Source of the DNA: Fasciolopsis buskii
Taxonomy: Eukaryota; Platyhelminthes; Trematoda; Plagiorchiida; Fasciolidae
DNA: 64,000 nucleotides
Assembly: GCA_008360955.1 (NCBI GenBank)
Contig: LUCM01009329.1
Coordinates: forward strand, 122,118 to 186,117
Direction of reading: 5' to 3'
Position numbers and translations under genes: made by a program. Below the pieces are notes generated by a model. The model saw only the letters and a list, made by a program, of their open reading frames with translations. It was not told the origin of the DNA and searched no databases. Shown piece after piece: positions 12,701 to 24,229 of this stretch. The number at the start of each line of letters is the position of its first letter. Position 1 is the stretch's first letter.

Positions 12701-15479
12701 GTTATCTAGCAGAAAACCTATAACAGACATTCATTTTATGCAAACCATTCTAATTAATGTAGTCGTATAAAAAACCGATTGAAAATGTCGCGACAAAATT
12801 TTTAAATTCCCTCTTTCGGGCACACCTCAAAAATTATTTCTCTGAATTTTAACATCCGTCTCCTATAATCGTTAGACGCAAACTTTTGCTTGTTTTGTTC
12901 CCTCGAAAGCAATGTTAGGAAAGAAAATTGAAGAAAGTTAATGCACGAAAAGTGACGCACCCACCACATGTATGCGCTGACAGTGACTGAAGCGGTCGTT
13001 TTAATCCAGAAAGTCGACAAACGTTGGTCACAGAATCTGTGCATTTCTGTACGAACTCAAAGCTCGTCATGGGACCGCCAATCTTCGGCCTAAATGGAAC
13101 TTATCCATAAGCCCCCACCCCTAATAGTGACAAAAGCTCATTATGGGAGTTGATACTAATTGGATTTTAGTCACAAATGAATGGATTAGGTCCAGGTACA
13201 TGATAACACGGTCACATTAACTCGAATTGAGTGGTGGAACAATAATTTAGTGGGACTCAATATTCCGCGATCATAGCCCGATGAAAATTGTCACCTGTTG
13301 TTGAGAGTGATTATTTCGATTGAACAACTGCCTTGGAGGTAGTTACCATTAGGTTAATGACGTCTGGGCCGATAAATAAGTAGCTATCTACCTGGATAAG
13401 GCTTATTATTTTTCCACTCACTTCGCGGTTTGTGTTAGTCTAAAAATGTGGTATATTCCAAACGATCCAACGAGGCAGTCGATCACGGTCTAATGAACCA
13501 AGATATAAAAGTGGACCTTAAAGGAGGCAAATTAGATGAAAACATGACGTCGCACTACAACACACACACACACAATGGGTGATTTCCACTGTGTTTAAAG
13601 AATTTCAACAGTTAAATTGGGCTACTTTCCCTCAGAAAATCAGTGTAAATTGAAACCTGCAACTAATCATAAGGTTGTCCATGTTCCACAAGCTGGATAT
13701 CAACATACCGCACTGCATTTAAGGTATTCTTACTCGAAGGCAGAATTCAGTAATCGATGGTAGAAAAAAATGGGCACGCAGAAATGAAGCAGATTGCCGA
13801 CGAAGTGTGAACTGTTTCCCAAATCTCGGAATGCTCATAGAGTATGTCAACTTCCTGGAGAAAAGTGGCCGTTCTACTGCTTGTCAGCTAATTGCATTGG
13901 CATAAAAACTCAGGACGTACAAGACATTTGTTCTGACATTTTTTTCTACTACCTGTGAAAATGTTTTCTGATAGCGGCTAAACAAATAAGATTTCCTGTT
14001 TGATGGCTTTTCACGGATTTTCAACAAAGCCTAAAACAGATTGTTGTAACAGGCAAAAGTTGAAGATATTGCAAAAATCTGTGGGGCTTACGAGGTGTTT
14101 GTACCACAGGGAGTGGATATGGTAGAATTGGAAAAATGAGTAATATTCTCACCAAAAGCGTAAGTCCCCATGGCGGAAACGAAATTCTATTGCGAAAATT
14201 GAAAGGGAAATTCATGAAATTTTGCGTCACTTCTGGAGTGCTTGTCACTTATTATTCGTATCATCGATCACAATGCCCGCAACGAAATCTGTTACCAATG
14301 CAATAGGAAATCCCGGTTGATTCCAGAGTAGAACAAAGGAATGTTGCATATAATTAATTTCCTCCATAATAATGGATGCATACCGCAGGTTTCTTCTTAC
14401 TTTGGTGAAAACTGTGCTGAGGTGTATCTAACGATGCTCTCACATTTGCTTCTTACTTGGTTTGTGGTGAATTTTCTCCTTCATACTTTAACAGATTTGT
14501 GTCCCGGTCTCTCGTCAAACATACAGTTTTGAGATTGGAATAATGAAATGCACTCGAATGTGAACAGTGTTTGACAGGCATTCCAATAGTTTTCTGATGG
14601 AAAAAGCGATGCATGATATTTACCAAAAAGAGATGAAAACCAGTTGCTTGAGTGACAAGTAAGCGAGTGACCAGTGTTGGATCATTTGAAAATCTGTTTA
14701 CCTATCGTAGGAATTCGATGATGTTTACCCACTTCGTTCCACCTGATTGGAGTCCGTAAGCCGAAACAGATTCAAATCAAAGGTAATACTGGAAACTCGT
14801 TAGTCATTTATAATAAAAAAATTTGTGCCAATGTCTTTCAAAATCAAGTTGTACAGATATATAATCTCAAGAAATTTCGTTCTAATGTCTAGAAAAAAAG
14901 AAACTAGTCAATTTCGCCGGAATTATTGTTTGACTTGAGTTTGGAAAGTTGGGCACAAATTTGCCGACTGGATTTTGCATTTTAAATACCAATTACAGTT
15001 GCTCTTACCGCAAAGCAAAATGCGGAGCGGCAAATTTGCTACTGTTATTTAGCTGGTCTTGGTGTACACATAGGCCCTGCTAATTTTAGTTTGTGCAAAG
15101 CCGTCTGCTCTCACACACGCAGAATTTTGTCCGGTTCCATCGAACGTAAAACCATTTGTCCAGTTGCGTTGCCATAGTATTCCACAATCTTTTTAGTTTG
15201 CTTTTGATTGACAATTCTTGCGGTACTTAGAAGTGTCAGACATTTGGTGATAGTCAAATTTTTACTGAGACGGCAGATGCAAGGTCGAACAAAGTCAGAG
15301 CTAACCACCTGTGTCCTATCGTACACGCCCTATATATTCTTAAGCCCAGTAGTTAGGAAATCTTTTGAAAATACTGACATTTTGATCATAAGTAGTGACA
15401 TTTATACCTCTGAACTGCTTGTGTCACTCTCACCGACGTAAGCTTGAATTTATACTTACCAGCTAATATTCTCATGAAT
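9713..15479. other. Long stretch without a firm gene
   Basis: Many 60-100 codon frames occur on both strands (for example 11260-11538 + and 10562-10768 +), but none carries a recognisable motif or a convincing pair of splice sites. A short CA repeat lies at 13559-13576. On the + strand near 14051-14140 a 29-codon run reads like protein (EDIAKICGAYEVFVPQGVDM) but has weak borders. Confidence 0.35.
13559..13576. repeat. (CA)n microsatellite, short
   Basis: A short run of about eight CA units. Confidence 0.8.
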
Positions 15480-16419
15480 ATTGTGGTATATTTCCAACCT
15501 AATAAAAGCTGAAATCCAGCGCAGCGACGCTACATCCGCCAGCCAACTCCTGAGTGGTAATAACAATCGATTCTCATAGAAAAGCATTCAGCTGTTGTGT
15601 GGGAAGAAGAAGAAACCTGCGACAAATTCTGCGGATGTCCACAGCATCAATCGTGCTCTCATCCATCCTTCCACTTATACCCCTGTCATATTTGAACAGG
15701 GTGGTTATATGACAGCTACGAGTCTTTCCAGAGAATAGGTCCCCGACCTTTTGTGCACCACTAAAATTGTCACAGGGGTTGGTCCTGACAGTCTGTTCTC
15801 AGCTCCTTTAAGGCATGGTGCTGTGGCTCTGACAGATGCGTTTACTTTTCTGAATAACTCATCATTAATCTCGTCTTCCATCTCTGACTGCTGGAGACCC
15901 GTGATTATTATTCCCATTACTAAATCTAGCAGTTCCATCGATTTGACAAAACATTTTTGCGCCACTGCCTTAACATATGGCCTTAAACCGACGGAATATA
16001 CTATAACTATGCGCCTGCGTTCTTCTATGTATTCCCCTGAAGACCGGTTTCACTTAAAAAATAGTCTAAAATTCTTCGCTGGAGACTATCCATTATTAAT
16101 CGTATCCCTCAAACTACTAACCGAATTGTCCCTAAATCTATGTAATCTACATTTATTACCATGTGAGAAATTTGCTCACAAAATTTGTTCTGATCCCACG
16201 CATCCTTTACACAAAGATTTTTCATAGTGCCGCTCTCATATTTCTACATGATCCAACTTTCGTTCCACACCGTCTAGAATCAATATCTATGGGAAGTCCA
16301 CTGTCCCATATTTAGTACGCATTTCGACAATCCGTGACCGTGTTTTAGCCAAATTCCTGAGCATAATATGCTATGATTATGCCTCGATCAGTTTTTTCAT
16401 ATTTTTAACGAAGTGGTGA
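15480..16419 (+). mobile_element. Decayed CR1/Jockey-like non-LTR retrotransposon fragment
   Basis: One reading frame can be followed for about 940 bases, through stops at 15577, 15736, 16225 and 16249 to a final stop at 16417. It starts in the linker before the reverse transcriptase, then shows the first RT block (GVGPDSLFSAPLRHG, then DCWRPVIIIPITKSSSSIDL, about 15772-15946). In this type of element the next residues normally begin the fingers and palm. Here the frame passes straight to the C-terminal end (DPTHPLHKDFS, about 16195, and a basic tail GKSTVPYLVRISTIRDRV). The palm with its catalytic aspartates is missing, so this is an internally deleted, dead copy. The clade is assigned by eye; CR1 or Jockey are both possible. 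Confidence 0.8.
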
Positions 16420-16968
16420 GTGTAAATTTGTTTCCCATTTTATTTTTGACTGAAATGCGACATTAATTATTGCACGCAAAAGTGTATACAATACAGTACA
16501 ATACAATTAAAGGTAATCATATTTCACTCATCTTAAAAAAACAACAGATCTGTGTTCTGATATGGTTACCTTATCCCTAAATACTGAACCAGCGCGAGGG
16601 TGACTTAACAAATTTAAGCACGTCATTTTCGAAGTTATTCCGTGCCGGTAATACTGCTTTTACCGGTCTCCGGAGGCCTGACAACAAACAAAAACATCCT
16701 TTGAAATAAAACCTCAGCAAAATGCAAGAAAAAATATGGACATATTGTGTCCGAATTATTGACCAGGATGAATAACATGTGAAAAGTCTGCAGTACGGAA
16801 CCGAACAATGATTTCAGGTACGTTGTGCGTATAAAAACAAAGCAATCGGCAACATTTTAGAACCACATATACTCAGTGTCACGTAGTGGCTCCAATAAAG
16901 CAATCTGACAAAAAGTCTATCGTTTTGGTGAGGCGGTAAATTTCTGTCAACTTTGCTGGACGCAGATT

Positions 16969-17166
16969 CTAACGGGGGAAGAGTGTACTGAGGCGTGAGG
17001 CATTAAAAATTGCTTGTGCTTCGCGTTTGTCCCAGTGTGAAGGTATTCGAATAAAGCGATTACGTTTGCGGTTGCTAAAAGTGTGGTGTGAAAAATACCG
17101 TGACACGTAACCACGTAGGTTCCAGAAATTCAGATTCATCACGAAACGCAAGGTCGCACTCAACAT
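16969..17166 (-). CDS. Hypothetical small protein, 65 aa, presequence-like N-terminus
   Basis: The ATG frame starts MLSATLRFVMNLNFWNLRGYV and is rich in R, S, F and N with no acidic residue before about position 46. This resembles a mitochondrial import presequence in general character. It ends RLSTLFPR-stop. No family is recognised, the start context is not strong and no polyadenylation hexamer follows closely. It may be a chance frame. Confidence 0.22.
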   Translation of the reverse strand: MLSATLRFVMNLNFWNLRGYVSRYFSHHTFSNRKRNRFIRIPSHWDKREAQAIFNASRLSTLFPR

Positions 17167-17625
17167 TGATACTTCGTTGTAGAGTGGTGCTGTGTGTAGT
17201 GTTTCAAAATAAAGACACTAACTAGTGAACGACAAATGTTCATGCTGTAGGAATAGATGTAGCTTGATATTAACATACGCGCATAGGGCATTTCGAGTGC
17301 TTTCCATTAACCCTTATAAAGATGCGTAAACTTTGCGTGCAGCAGTACTAATGATGATTCATATATTTCACCATTCAGAAATGAGTCAAAATCGCATCGT
17401 TCGTGTACGATCAGCTTGGCCTGATCGGTATAACTGAAATTAGTTGGCAAACAAATCACTGACGAAGACGTGGAATCAGCGAGAACTTTCGAAGTAAATT
17501 AGCATAAGTCTATAGGTTTTTCTGCGGGACTAGTGTGCAGTGAATTTAAAAATCATGTGTTAACCACTTAAAGTGACAACAAGACGTACTGTTTAACTAT
17601 CATCTTCTGGGAAGCAAGCGTCTGC

Positions 17626-18126
17626 ATGTCGGCTGACACTTATGAACAAACCAACGTCCAGGGTTGTCGCGGATTAAATTTAAACAGTTCTAACACATCT
17701 TCCGGTGTTGACCGCTTTCCCTATCCATTTTCTATGGGCTGTAGGCTGCTCTTCTTCAGGACCGTCGAGCATCTGAACACCTGTCACGCAACACAATTCC
17801 AGTCGACGCGCATTAGCGAAATGACTGAGGAGCACGCAATGTTAAGAATAAAGATCGATTTTGGTGTACGGAGGCATCAGTATGCCAGACAAAGCTAAAT
17901 TATCTATACCGGAGGAAAAATGTTGGCGGGATTTCACAGCACGATTCTCATTTACCATGTTCCTCCCATCTTCTGCAGATACAGCATCGAAGTTTTTGTC
18001 TCAAAACGAAGTGTTTATTGCAAAATATCCTTGAACCGGCGAACCAAACCTCCCTCACAGACAGTACTTGAATTCATATCTCATAACCTTGAACAAAACT
18101 GGAGCAGATGCACAGTGTTCCCATAG
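17626..18126 (+). CDS. Possible two-exon hypothetical protein, 133 aa
   Basis: Exon 1, 17626-17879, starts MSADTYEQTNVQGCRG and ends CA|GTATGC in phase 2. Exon 2, 17979-18126, follows a strong acceptor (CCTCCCATCTTCTGCAG), supplies the one missing base, and ends SRCTVFP-stop. The intron is 99 bases. The protein is hydrophilic with scattered cysteines and no signal peptide. The acceptor is the best evidence; the donor is only fair. Both exons also read through as separate short frames, so a chance fit is possible. Confidence 0.3.
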
Positions 18127-18984
18127 TTTTTCACGGCTAGCTGAGCATCAAAATACCATATGACAAACAACTTTGTGCAAATTTCAGTTTGTTGCTACTC
18201 ATGACAATCAATGAAAAATGTTTGGAGAGATATGGCTTGACGTCTTCACAAAAAGCACATGTCCTTTGAGACGAATTAAGAAAAAGCACCATTTCAGGAC
18301 AAAAGAATTTGGTTACAAAATTTTAGAAATCTACAATCTTATTATTTGTTGATCAATGTCTGCAGGGAGCGAAATTTATACTCCTTGATCTTAGGCTGTA
18401 TTCCGCTTTCTGGCTAATTGTGTAACATTTAACTTCCTAATCGATGCGTTTTTGGACTGAAAACTGCTTTGTTATCAAGGAAACAAAGAAGTGAACTAAA
18501 GTTACAGTACCTTGCCTCATACCCTCTAGGGCCCAAAACACAGAGGGGGAGAAGAAGAGTTGATCTTGAAACTAGGAAAGTCATGATGCTGCATGAAGTC
18601 TCTTTAGGTCACGCGTGACAACGAGCTGGACGACAACGAGTTGGCAAATATTACGAAAGCGGCCGGCGGATCTGGGATTTAAGTCTGTGACCCCTTTGGC
18701 AACAGGCGGTTGATCCTTCTGGCCACCGCATTTCTGGTGTGGAGAAACAAATATCCTCTGTCCATGGCATACATCAAGAAGAAATACTTTCTTCAGAAAC
18801 CATTAAAGCTTCATAGGAGAAAAAAATTCTTATTTTATTTGGTCAATATATAGACATATGGTCTTGAAATATTATTCGTCGTTCGACTTCGACGTTCATT
18901 TTGTCATCAGCATATCATAGAAACAACGTTCAGCCGTTGCATGACTGTTAAGAATCAACAGCAACTCATATGTATCAAGCCTGA

Positions 18985-19160
18985 ACTAGGAGGCGAACCC
19001 CCGTATCTCACTTACTAAGAGGTTCGACTAATAATCTTTCGTCCCGGGTTCACGTCTCATTTAGGATGCGGTGGAAGTGCACTGCTGATGATTCCTAAAA
19101 AGGATGAAGCGCCTGTACAGTGGTTCCGAGGTTTCAAGGTGAACGTTAAGCTGTACAATA
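18985..19160 (+). repeat. Hammerhead SINE, copy 3
   Basis: A + strand SINE copy. The B-box-like GGGTTCACGTCTC lies near 19047, followed by the hammerhead at 19079-19123 and a diverged tail. Stem I (GCACTG at 19079-19084 against CAGTGG), CTGATGA (19085-19091) and stem II (TTCCT/AGGAT) are kept; GAAA has become GAAG. It has no inverted partner. Confidence 0.75.
19079..19123 (+). ncRNA. Hammerhead ribozyme motif, nearly intact
   Basis: A type I hammerhead layout: stem I GCACTG/CAGTGG, core CTGATGA, stem II TTCCT-AAAA-AGGAT, then GAAG and a tiny stem III before the expected cleavage site. The change of the last A of GAAA to G should lower or abolish activity. Confidence 0.6.
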
Positions 19161-22100
19161 TTTTACCGTAGACCATTTACATGCATATTTATGCAACCAA
19201 TCAAAATTGGACTGAAACTAAGCAAATAGTAACTAAATCTACTTGGAAGGGGAAACTTAAGCGGGCAAAAATGATAACTTTCCAAGCATAGACTGCTGAC
19301 TGTTTTCCTGTCGACCTCATGAGCCCCTGGGGGAGACAATAATCTATAGCTCCGTTGCAACGTGCATCACGTGTGAACGGTGGCACTGTTTGGCTAATTC
19401 CACGGTAATGGATGATGAACCACAAGAGGCTTACATTTCCATTTCCCCAACAATGCAAAATACACTGAGTACAGGACCTTACATATTAGTCAACCTGAGG
19501 TGAACAACATGTGAATGCAACCCTTACGACTGCGGATTTAGGAAAAGTAACATGTGATCACTGTCTGCACATGCAAACAAAATCACAGCCTACAAGCCAC
19601 AATAAGATATTACGCCTCATTCTCATCTTTGCTACTACGGCCAAATCTATTGGTTGATCCAGCAGTTATTCGTTAATTTGTTCCAATCCAAAGTTTTAAC
19701 CGGTATTTTCATTGGTGATTAGTGACCAGACTGTTTTCCTAAGTACACTTCTTAGATTTTTGGAATGCAGTTGAGGTGTAATGCATTTGTAAATATACGT
19801 ATCCATATTTAGTTCACCTGATAGTTTCATGCGTACGAAGATGCAAACATTCGTAATTATATTCCATCTATGATCAAGTGCTTCCGTTAGACATGGTCTA
19901 AGACATCAAAATGGAGCGGTTGGTAGTTGACGTTTCTATATGTGTCAGCTATTCATGTATCATAAGAAGTACTGCCAAGAATCAATTTACGATGCACAGC
20001 ATTGGAAGTATTGATTATTGGATCCTTTGAGTCTCAAAAAGCGAATGCCTGGAGGACTCGTGTAAAGTTGAAACCATAGTTAGATGGAGAGCAAATAGAT
20101 TGATCGAATGTATAGTATGGACGGGGAACTTCGGTTCAAATGGAAGTTGGACATACTTCCGTTTTCGCGTGTACCTAATGTGTCAGCTAGAAAACCATAA
20201 TTTCCTGTATTGTTTATTCGGATTTTGTTTGAGAACTTCCTGCTTAAACAGGCTCCGGTGAAAAAACAAGAGTAAATCGATCAGTTGCATCGCGAACGAA
20301 GCAGGCCACGTGAAGACTTGAATTTCGCATTCGGCGTAGCTTATTCATACATCAGCGTAAAAAGATATTTTACGTTGGTAATTTTTTTCTGAGGCGTTTC
20401 TGTTGTGCACAAGCGAACGTATGGCAATCGGCAAAAACAAACAAATCATAAATGTATTATTTTGCCATCATACCAATTTTTATCAAATAGAATATTCAAT
20501 AGGGCCAGGTTTGCCGTAAGCAGTTGGTTTCTACTACAAGTTTGTGTAATTTTCTGGGGTAAAACTTTCTGTAATGACTTTCATTCCAACCGCAATTAGT
20601 TTACCGGTAGAACAAAGATTAACCAATTGTAATAGGACAGTTAAACAAAATGTTGTTTCCTTACGGATCGTTGAAGACATTTTGCCAACCACGTTTATTA
20701 CTGTCAATTTATGGAGGTGTGAATAACGCGCAATACTTAAAAATTCATTTGTTGCTTGCATTTGTATCATCCGAGATTATGCGACGTTTAGTAAACATGT
20801 GCCGTACCAATCATTTATTACCAACTGACCACAACCATTGCCCGCACGCGGTTTGTGCAGTTAGCTCACACGCGTATACCAATCGCGTGATTCAAAAGTT
20901 TAATATCTTTAAACAGTTGTAGCATGCATATAAATGGCTCCGTGTATGTAATTCGAGAGACATTGATCATGTCACCTGCAGGTTGCGTCCATACAGTACA
21001 AATTAACTGTCCTCGAAGTGTCATAAATCAGTTGTGCAACAGAGGGTAGACGTATTCCACACGCACCTGCAATTTTCGAGTGTACAGTACAGCTGTGTGG
21101 AAGATACTACCAGCTTATGTAATACGTTCTATTGCTTTTTCTGGTAAAATCAGCAAAATATTAGACCGTACATGTTTGACTATCTGTCCCCAGGGGTAAA
21201 ACTCACAGGGGCCGTTAGCTGTCATGACCAGTGGGAGCTATGCTTTTTCCATCGTTTTTTGATACGACTACGCTTAGCATTATGTGGATTACTGTAAATA
21301 ACTAAGATTATAATCACACCAAAGCTGTTTCTAGTTTTAGTCGAGTGTCGCTGATTTAACGCAATTCGATAATACACTCCAGATTTGCTCAATGCATACA
21401 TTCTTAGAACCGAAAATTCCAGGCAAATTACAATAAAATATGGGCAGCCAGAAATTGAAATCGACAAGAATAACTGTGGTCTGTAATTGTAGAGCCATTA
21501 TTAGTAAAAATACCATTTAACTGGTAAATAGTTTCATACTATTGTTATGATGTGGATGGCATACCTTTTTTCTGAAAGAGTTTTAATCTTCCCCTACTAT
21601 TATGACAACAAATAGTCTGTGCACAGATTGCCGTAGATGACGGCAATAACAACAGCGATAATAATTATAATACCTTAGATAATAAAATATAACAATGGTA
21701 TTGACAAGAGTAATGGTATTGGAGGATAACAACGCTAGACATAAAGTTCTTCCAGCTACCAACATCAGAAGGAAGCAAGAACGACATGAAACATTTACGT
21801 CGTCAAACGTCTGTGCACATCCGAGCAAAATTTCCACTTATTTTGCCTAAAAGAATCGCTAATACGTGTGCTGCTCAAAGCTGTGGAAATTCGGGTAAGT
21901 TTCACTTGAAGGCAACCAAGTCATCTTCAAGAAGCCTTGTTTTATCCGGCTGGATTCATCGATAACGGGTTTGATGGCTTACTTGCACAACTACGAATCC
22001 TGCGATCACACATCAAGATTGAATATATTATCACGGTGACTTATGCACCGAGACTGGCTACCCCAGACTATACTTTATGGATATTAACCAGGATTAATCC

Positions 22101-22528
22101 AACAGCAAAATAACGAAATCTCGAGGTGATGGATATTGCATTCCGTTCCATATGTCGTTTTCCTTAGGCCATTTGATGGACTTTTTATTCCATTTGCTAG
22201 GGCACATGAAACATCAAAATGTGTTTGGTGTTTGGGCATGGTTTCGAAATGTGCGGAGGCTGACAAATTTTACATTTAAATTTATTTCAGAAGAAAAACT
22301 TATTTCGACTTTTCATTGGGGTATACAAAGGTAATTTCATCTGCGTACTGTGTCCAAAATTCGACGCCACGAGCCGCGGAAAAAACGGCATCCTTTCACG
22401 TACTGATCCGGCACTGTATCGCAGGGTCGATTGGGACAAAATTCTCCAAACTAATTAATGTAAGTAAACTTTCAGCACTGGACAATTATTGTCCCAGTGA
22501 CACATGGAAACCAACGTAATCTTAGTAG
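19161..22528. other. No firm gene
   Basis: Open frames at 20534-20770 (-) and 20650-20922 (+) overlap on opposite strands, and neither has support from splice sites. A GTAAGT donor at 21892 on the + strand closes a 35-codon open stretch with no clear acceptor. The region around 21650-21690 is AT-rich low-complexity sequence. Confidence 0.3.
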
Positions 22529-22852
22529 TTGGATTGGCCATTGGAAACGAAAAGCAGGGTAAAAAGCATCAAAAGGAATTTGGAGTTGATTTTCAATTGT
22601 TTGGAGATGGCAAGAGACGCCAATTATTATATATTGGCTGGAAAATTCACTTACGCATCAAGTATCCAACAATCCGCGGCGTCGACTTTTGAAGGAATGG
22701 GCTTTAAGCGGATTTCTCGTGATGTAAAATTAAATCGCTCGATTAACCTTCACTGCGTCCAGAACAATTCATACCACATATTCAAGGAAAAGGATTTATT
22801 GGCGGATGATCATTTGTTTAGTCTTCCAAAGGTTTCTGATAATAAGATATAA
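22529..22852 (+). CDS. Possible terminal exon, about 107 codons
   Basis: The frame is open from about 22529 to a stop at 22850-22852. The stop overlaps an AATAAA hexamer (22852-22857), which would suit the end of a gene. It reads in part SIKRNLELIFNCLEMARDAN and ends SDNKI. The first codon is TTG and there is no good acceptor, so the true left border is unknown. No family is recognised. Confidence 0.22.
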   Translation: MDWPLETKSRVKSIKRNLELIFNCLEMARDANYYILAGKFTYASSIQQSAASTFEGMGFKRISRDVKLNRSINLHCVQNNSYHIFKEKDLLADDHLFSLPKVSDNKI

Positions 22853-23648
22853 ATAAATTATAAAACGGTCTAGATTAAAAGTGTGAATTAACCTTTGTCT
22901 CCTTTACGTTTTTGGAGGTGATTACCAAATTTACACGATTTCAGAACCAAACGTGAATTTCGGAGCAAATCACAGGTTGACAACGACATGTGTATCGCCG
23001 CAGGCTAGAAGTTTGCCATAAATCACCTACCAGATTATCGCCAGAACAACTTCCAAAGTCTCCAAACCTGACGTATTAAGTAACTATCTTCAAAACACTT
23101 TAATTACGTCATGACAAAAAGAAGATAAGTGTCTTGAGATACAAGTAATTCTTCTTTATTCCTAAAACATTGCAATTTGTAGACAGTGAGTTATAAAGAC
23201 TGTCATACTTAGCTGGGTAGAACATTCATCATAAACAGTTACCGAAGAAGTGGCATGACGTGCGACAGAAGATTTTGTGAATTAATGCCAAGATGGACTA
23301 ACACGCAAGGTCATCGGTTTCTGTGAACACATGGCTGACTGATGTATGCTGATAAGCATGGCCTCATTAAACTTCATCAGTATGGGGTTGGTAGGGCAAA
23401 TTGATACTTTAAAAGACTGGATTAAAACAACTTCGTGACCCTATGTGACTAGCTGCTTCGCGACTGAAAAAGTTGGAGATTTTGCTTTAGAAGTCGATTC
23501 TGACAACCATTTCGGTATGTCCTCTGACACTCTTGGAGTCAAACACTGGCCCAGTTCGTCGATTTATGCATCATCTCAGGTATAAGTGAACTGACGTAAA
23601 ATGTGAGACATTAAGATCAGTAGGAGAGCTCGAGTGATTCTGAAAGCT

Positions 23649-24229
23649 TCACCCTTTGGTTGTTTTTAATGAACAAAATTCTTCTGCTGAACATGTTCGT
23701 TTGTTGACCGACTTATGATGTCTGTTAATTCGGTTAACGAAATGGTCATCTCTAAATGGCAAGACAATAAAATTTTTCGTCTTTTCTAAGGTGATTGAAT
23801 TTTCGCCTGGCTTCCACTTCTTCCGATGCTGTTCGATGGAATTTCGCGAATAATCATGGGCTAACAAAGTTTGATTTATTACATTTTCCTTGTCCTGTAC
23901 TCGATCACAGAAGAGTGTTTAAACTAATACTCGCTCGTGACAGTAGTGCGAAACGATGAGACTCGTAGGTAACTTCCACTCTAAAAGCCTTTCCGGTAGA
24001 TTTTGCGTTGTAGGATACCATACTTACGTGTGGCTAATAAAATACTTAAAAAATAAACGCCTACCTTTTTCCTCTTCATAAACAAAGCCGTTGGGGTGAA
24101 TAGAATTCAGAGTGTCGACAAAAAGCATAGAGTATTCTCCATCACAGAAAGTTGAAATATCTTTCAGGTAATTTCTACACAGCCAGAATTTCAGAAAAAA
24201 CTATCAAGGACCTTTTGTTTAATCATACC
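23649..24229 (-). CDS. Hypothetical multi-exon gene, 3' part, with possible 6-base micro-exon
   Basis: From right to left: an exon ending at 24229 (SFVSKYGRCTFG, donor G|GTATGATT), a 54-base intron, an exon 24174-24065 (DISTFCDGEYSMLFVDTLNS, ending FVYEEEK plus one base), a 31-base intron, a micro-exon 24033-24028 (CCACAC, donor GTAAGTATGG), a 167-base intron, and a last exon 23860-23649 ending CSLKTTKG-stop. All joins keep phase 2 or 1. The micro-exon adds two residues and leaves phase unchanged. If the micro-exon were not spliced at its 3' side, the frame would instead end in about 18 residues. The protein is hydrophilic and basic at its end. No domain is recognised and the 5' part was not found. 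Confidence 0.42.

Noticed and set aside
20534..20922. Overlapping 78- and 90-codon frames on opposite strands
   Set aside because: Both look protein-like and they exclude each other; no splice border or motif favours either.
21840..21892. Cys-containing stretch (NTCAAQSCGNSG) before a GTAAGT, resembling the start of a THAP zinc finger
   Set aside because: Only two of the needed ligands are seen, the acceptor is poor, and a longer open frame overlaps it in another phase.
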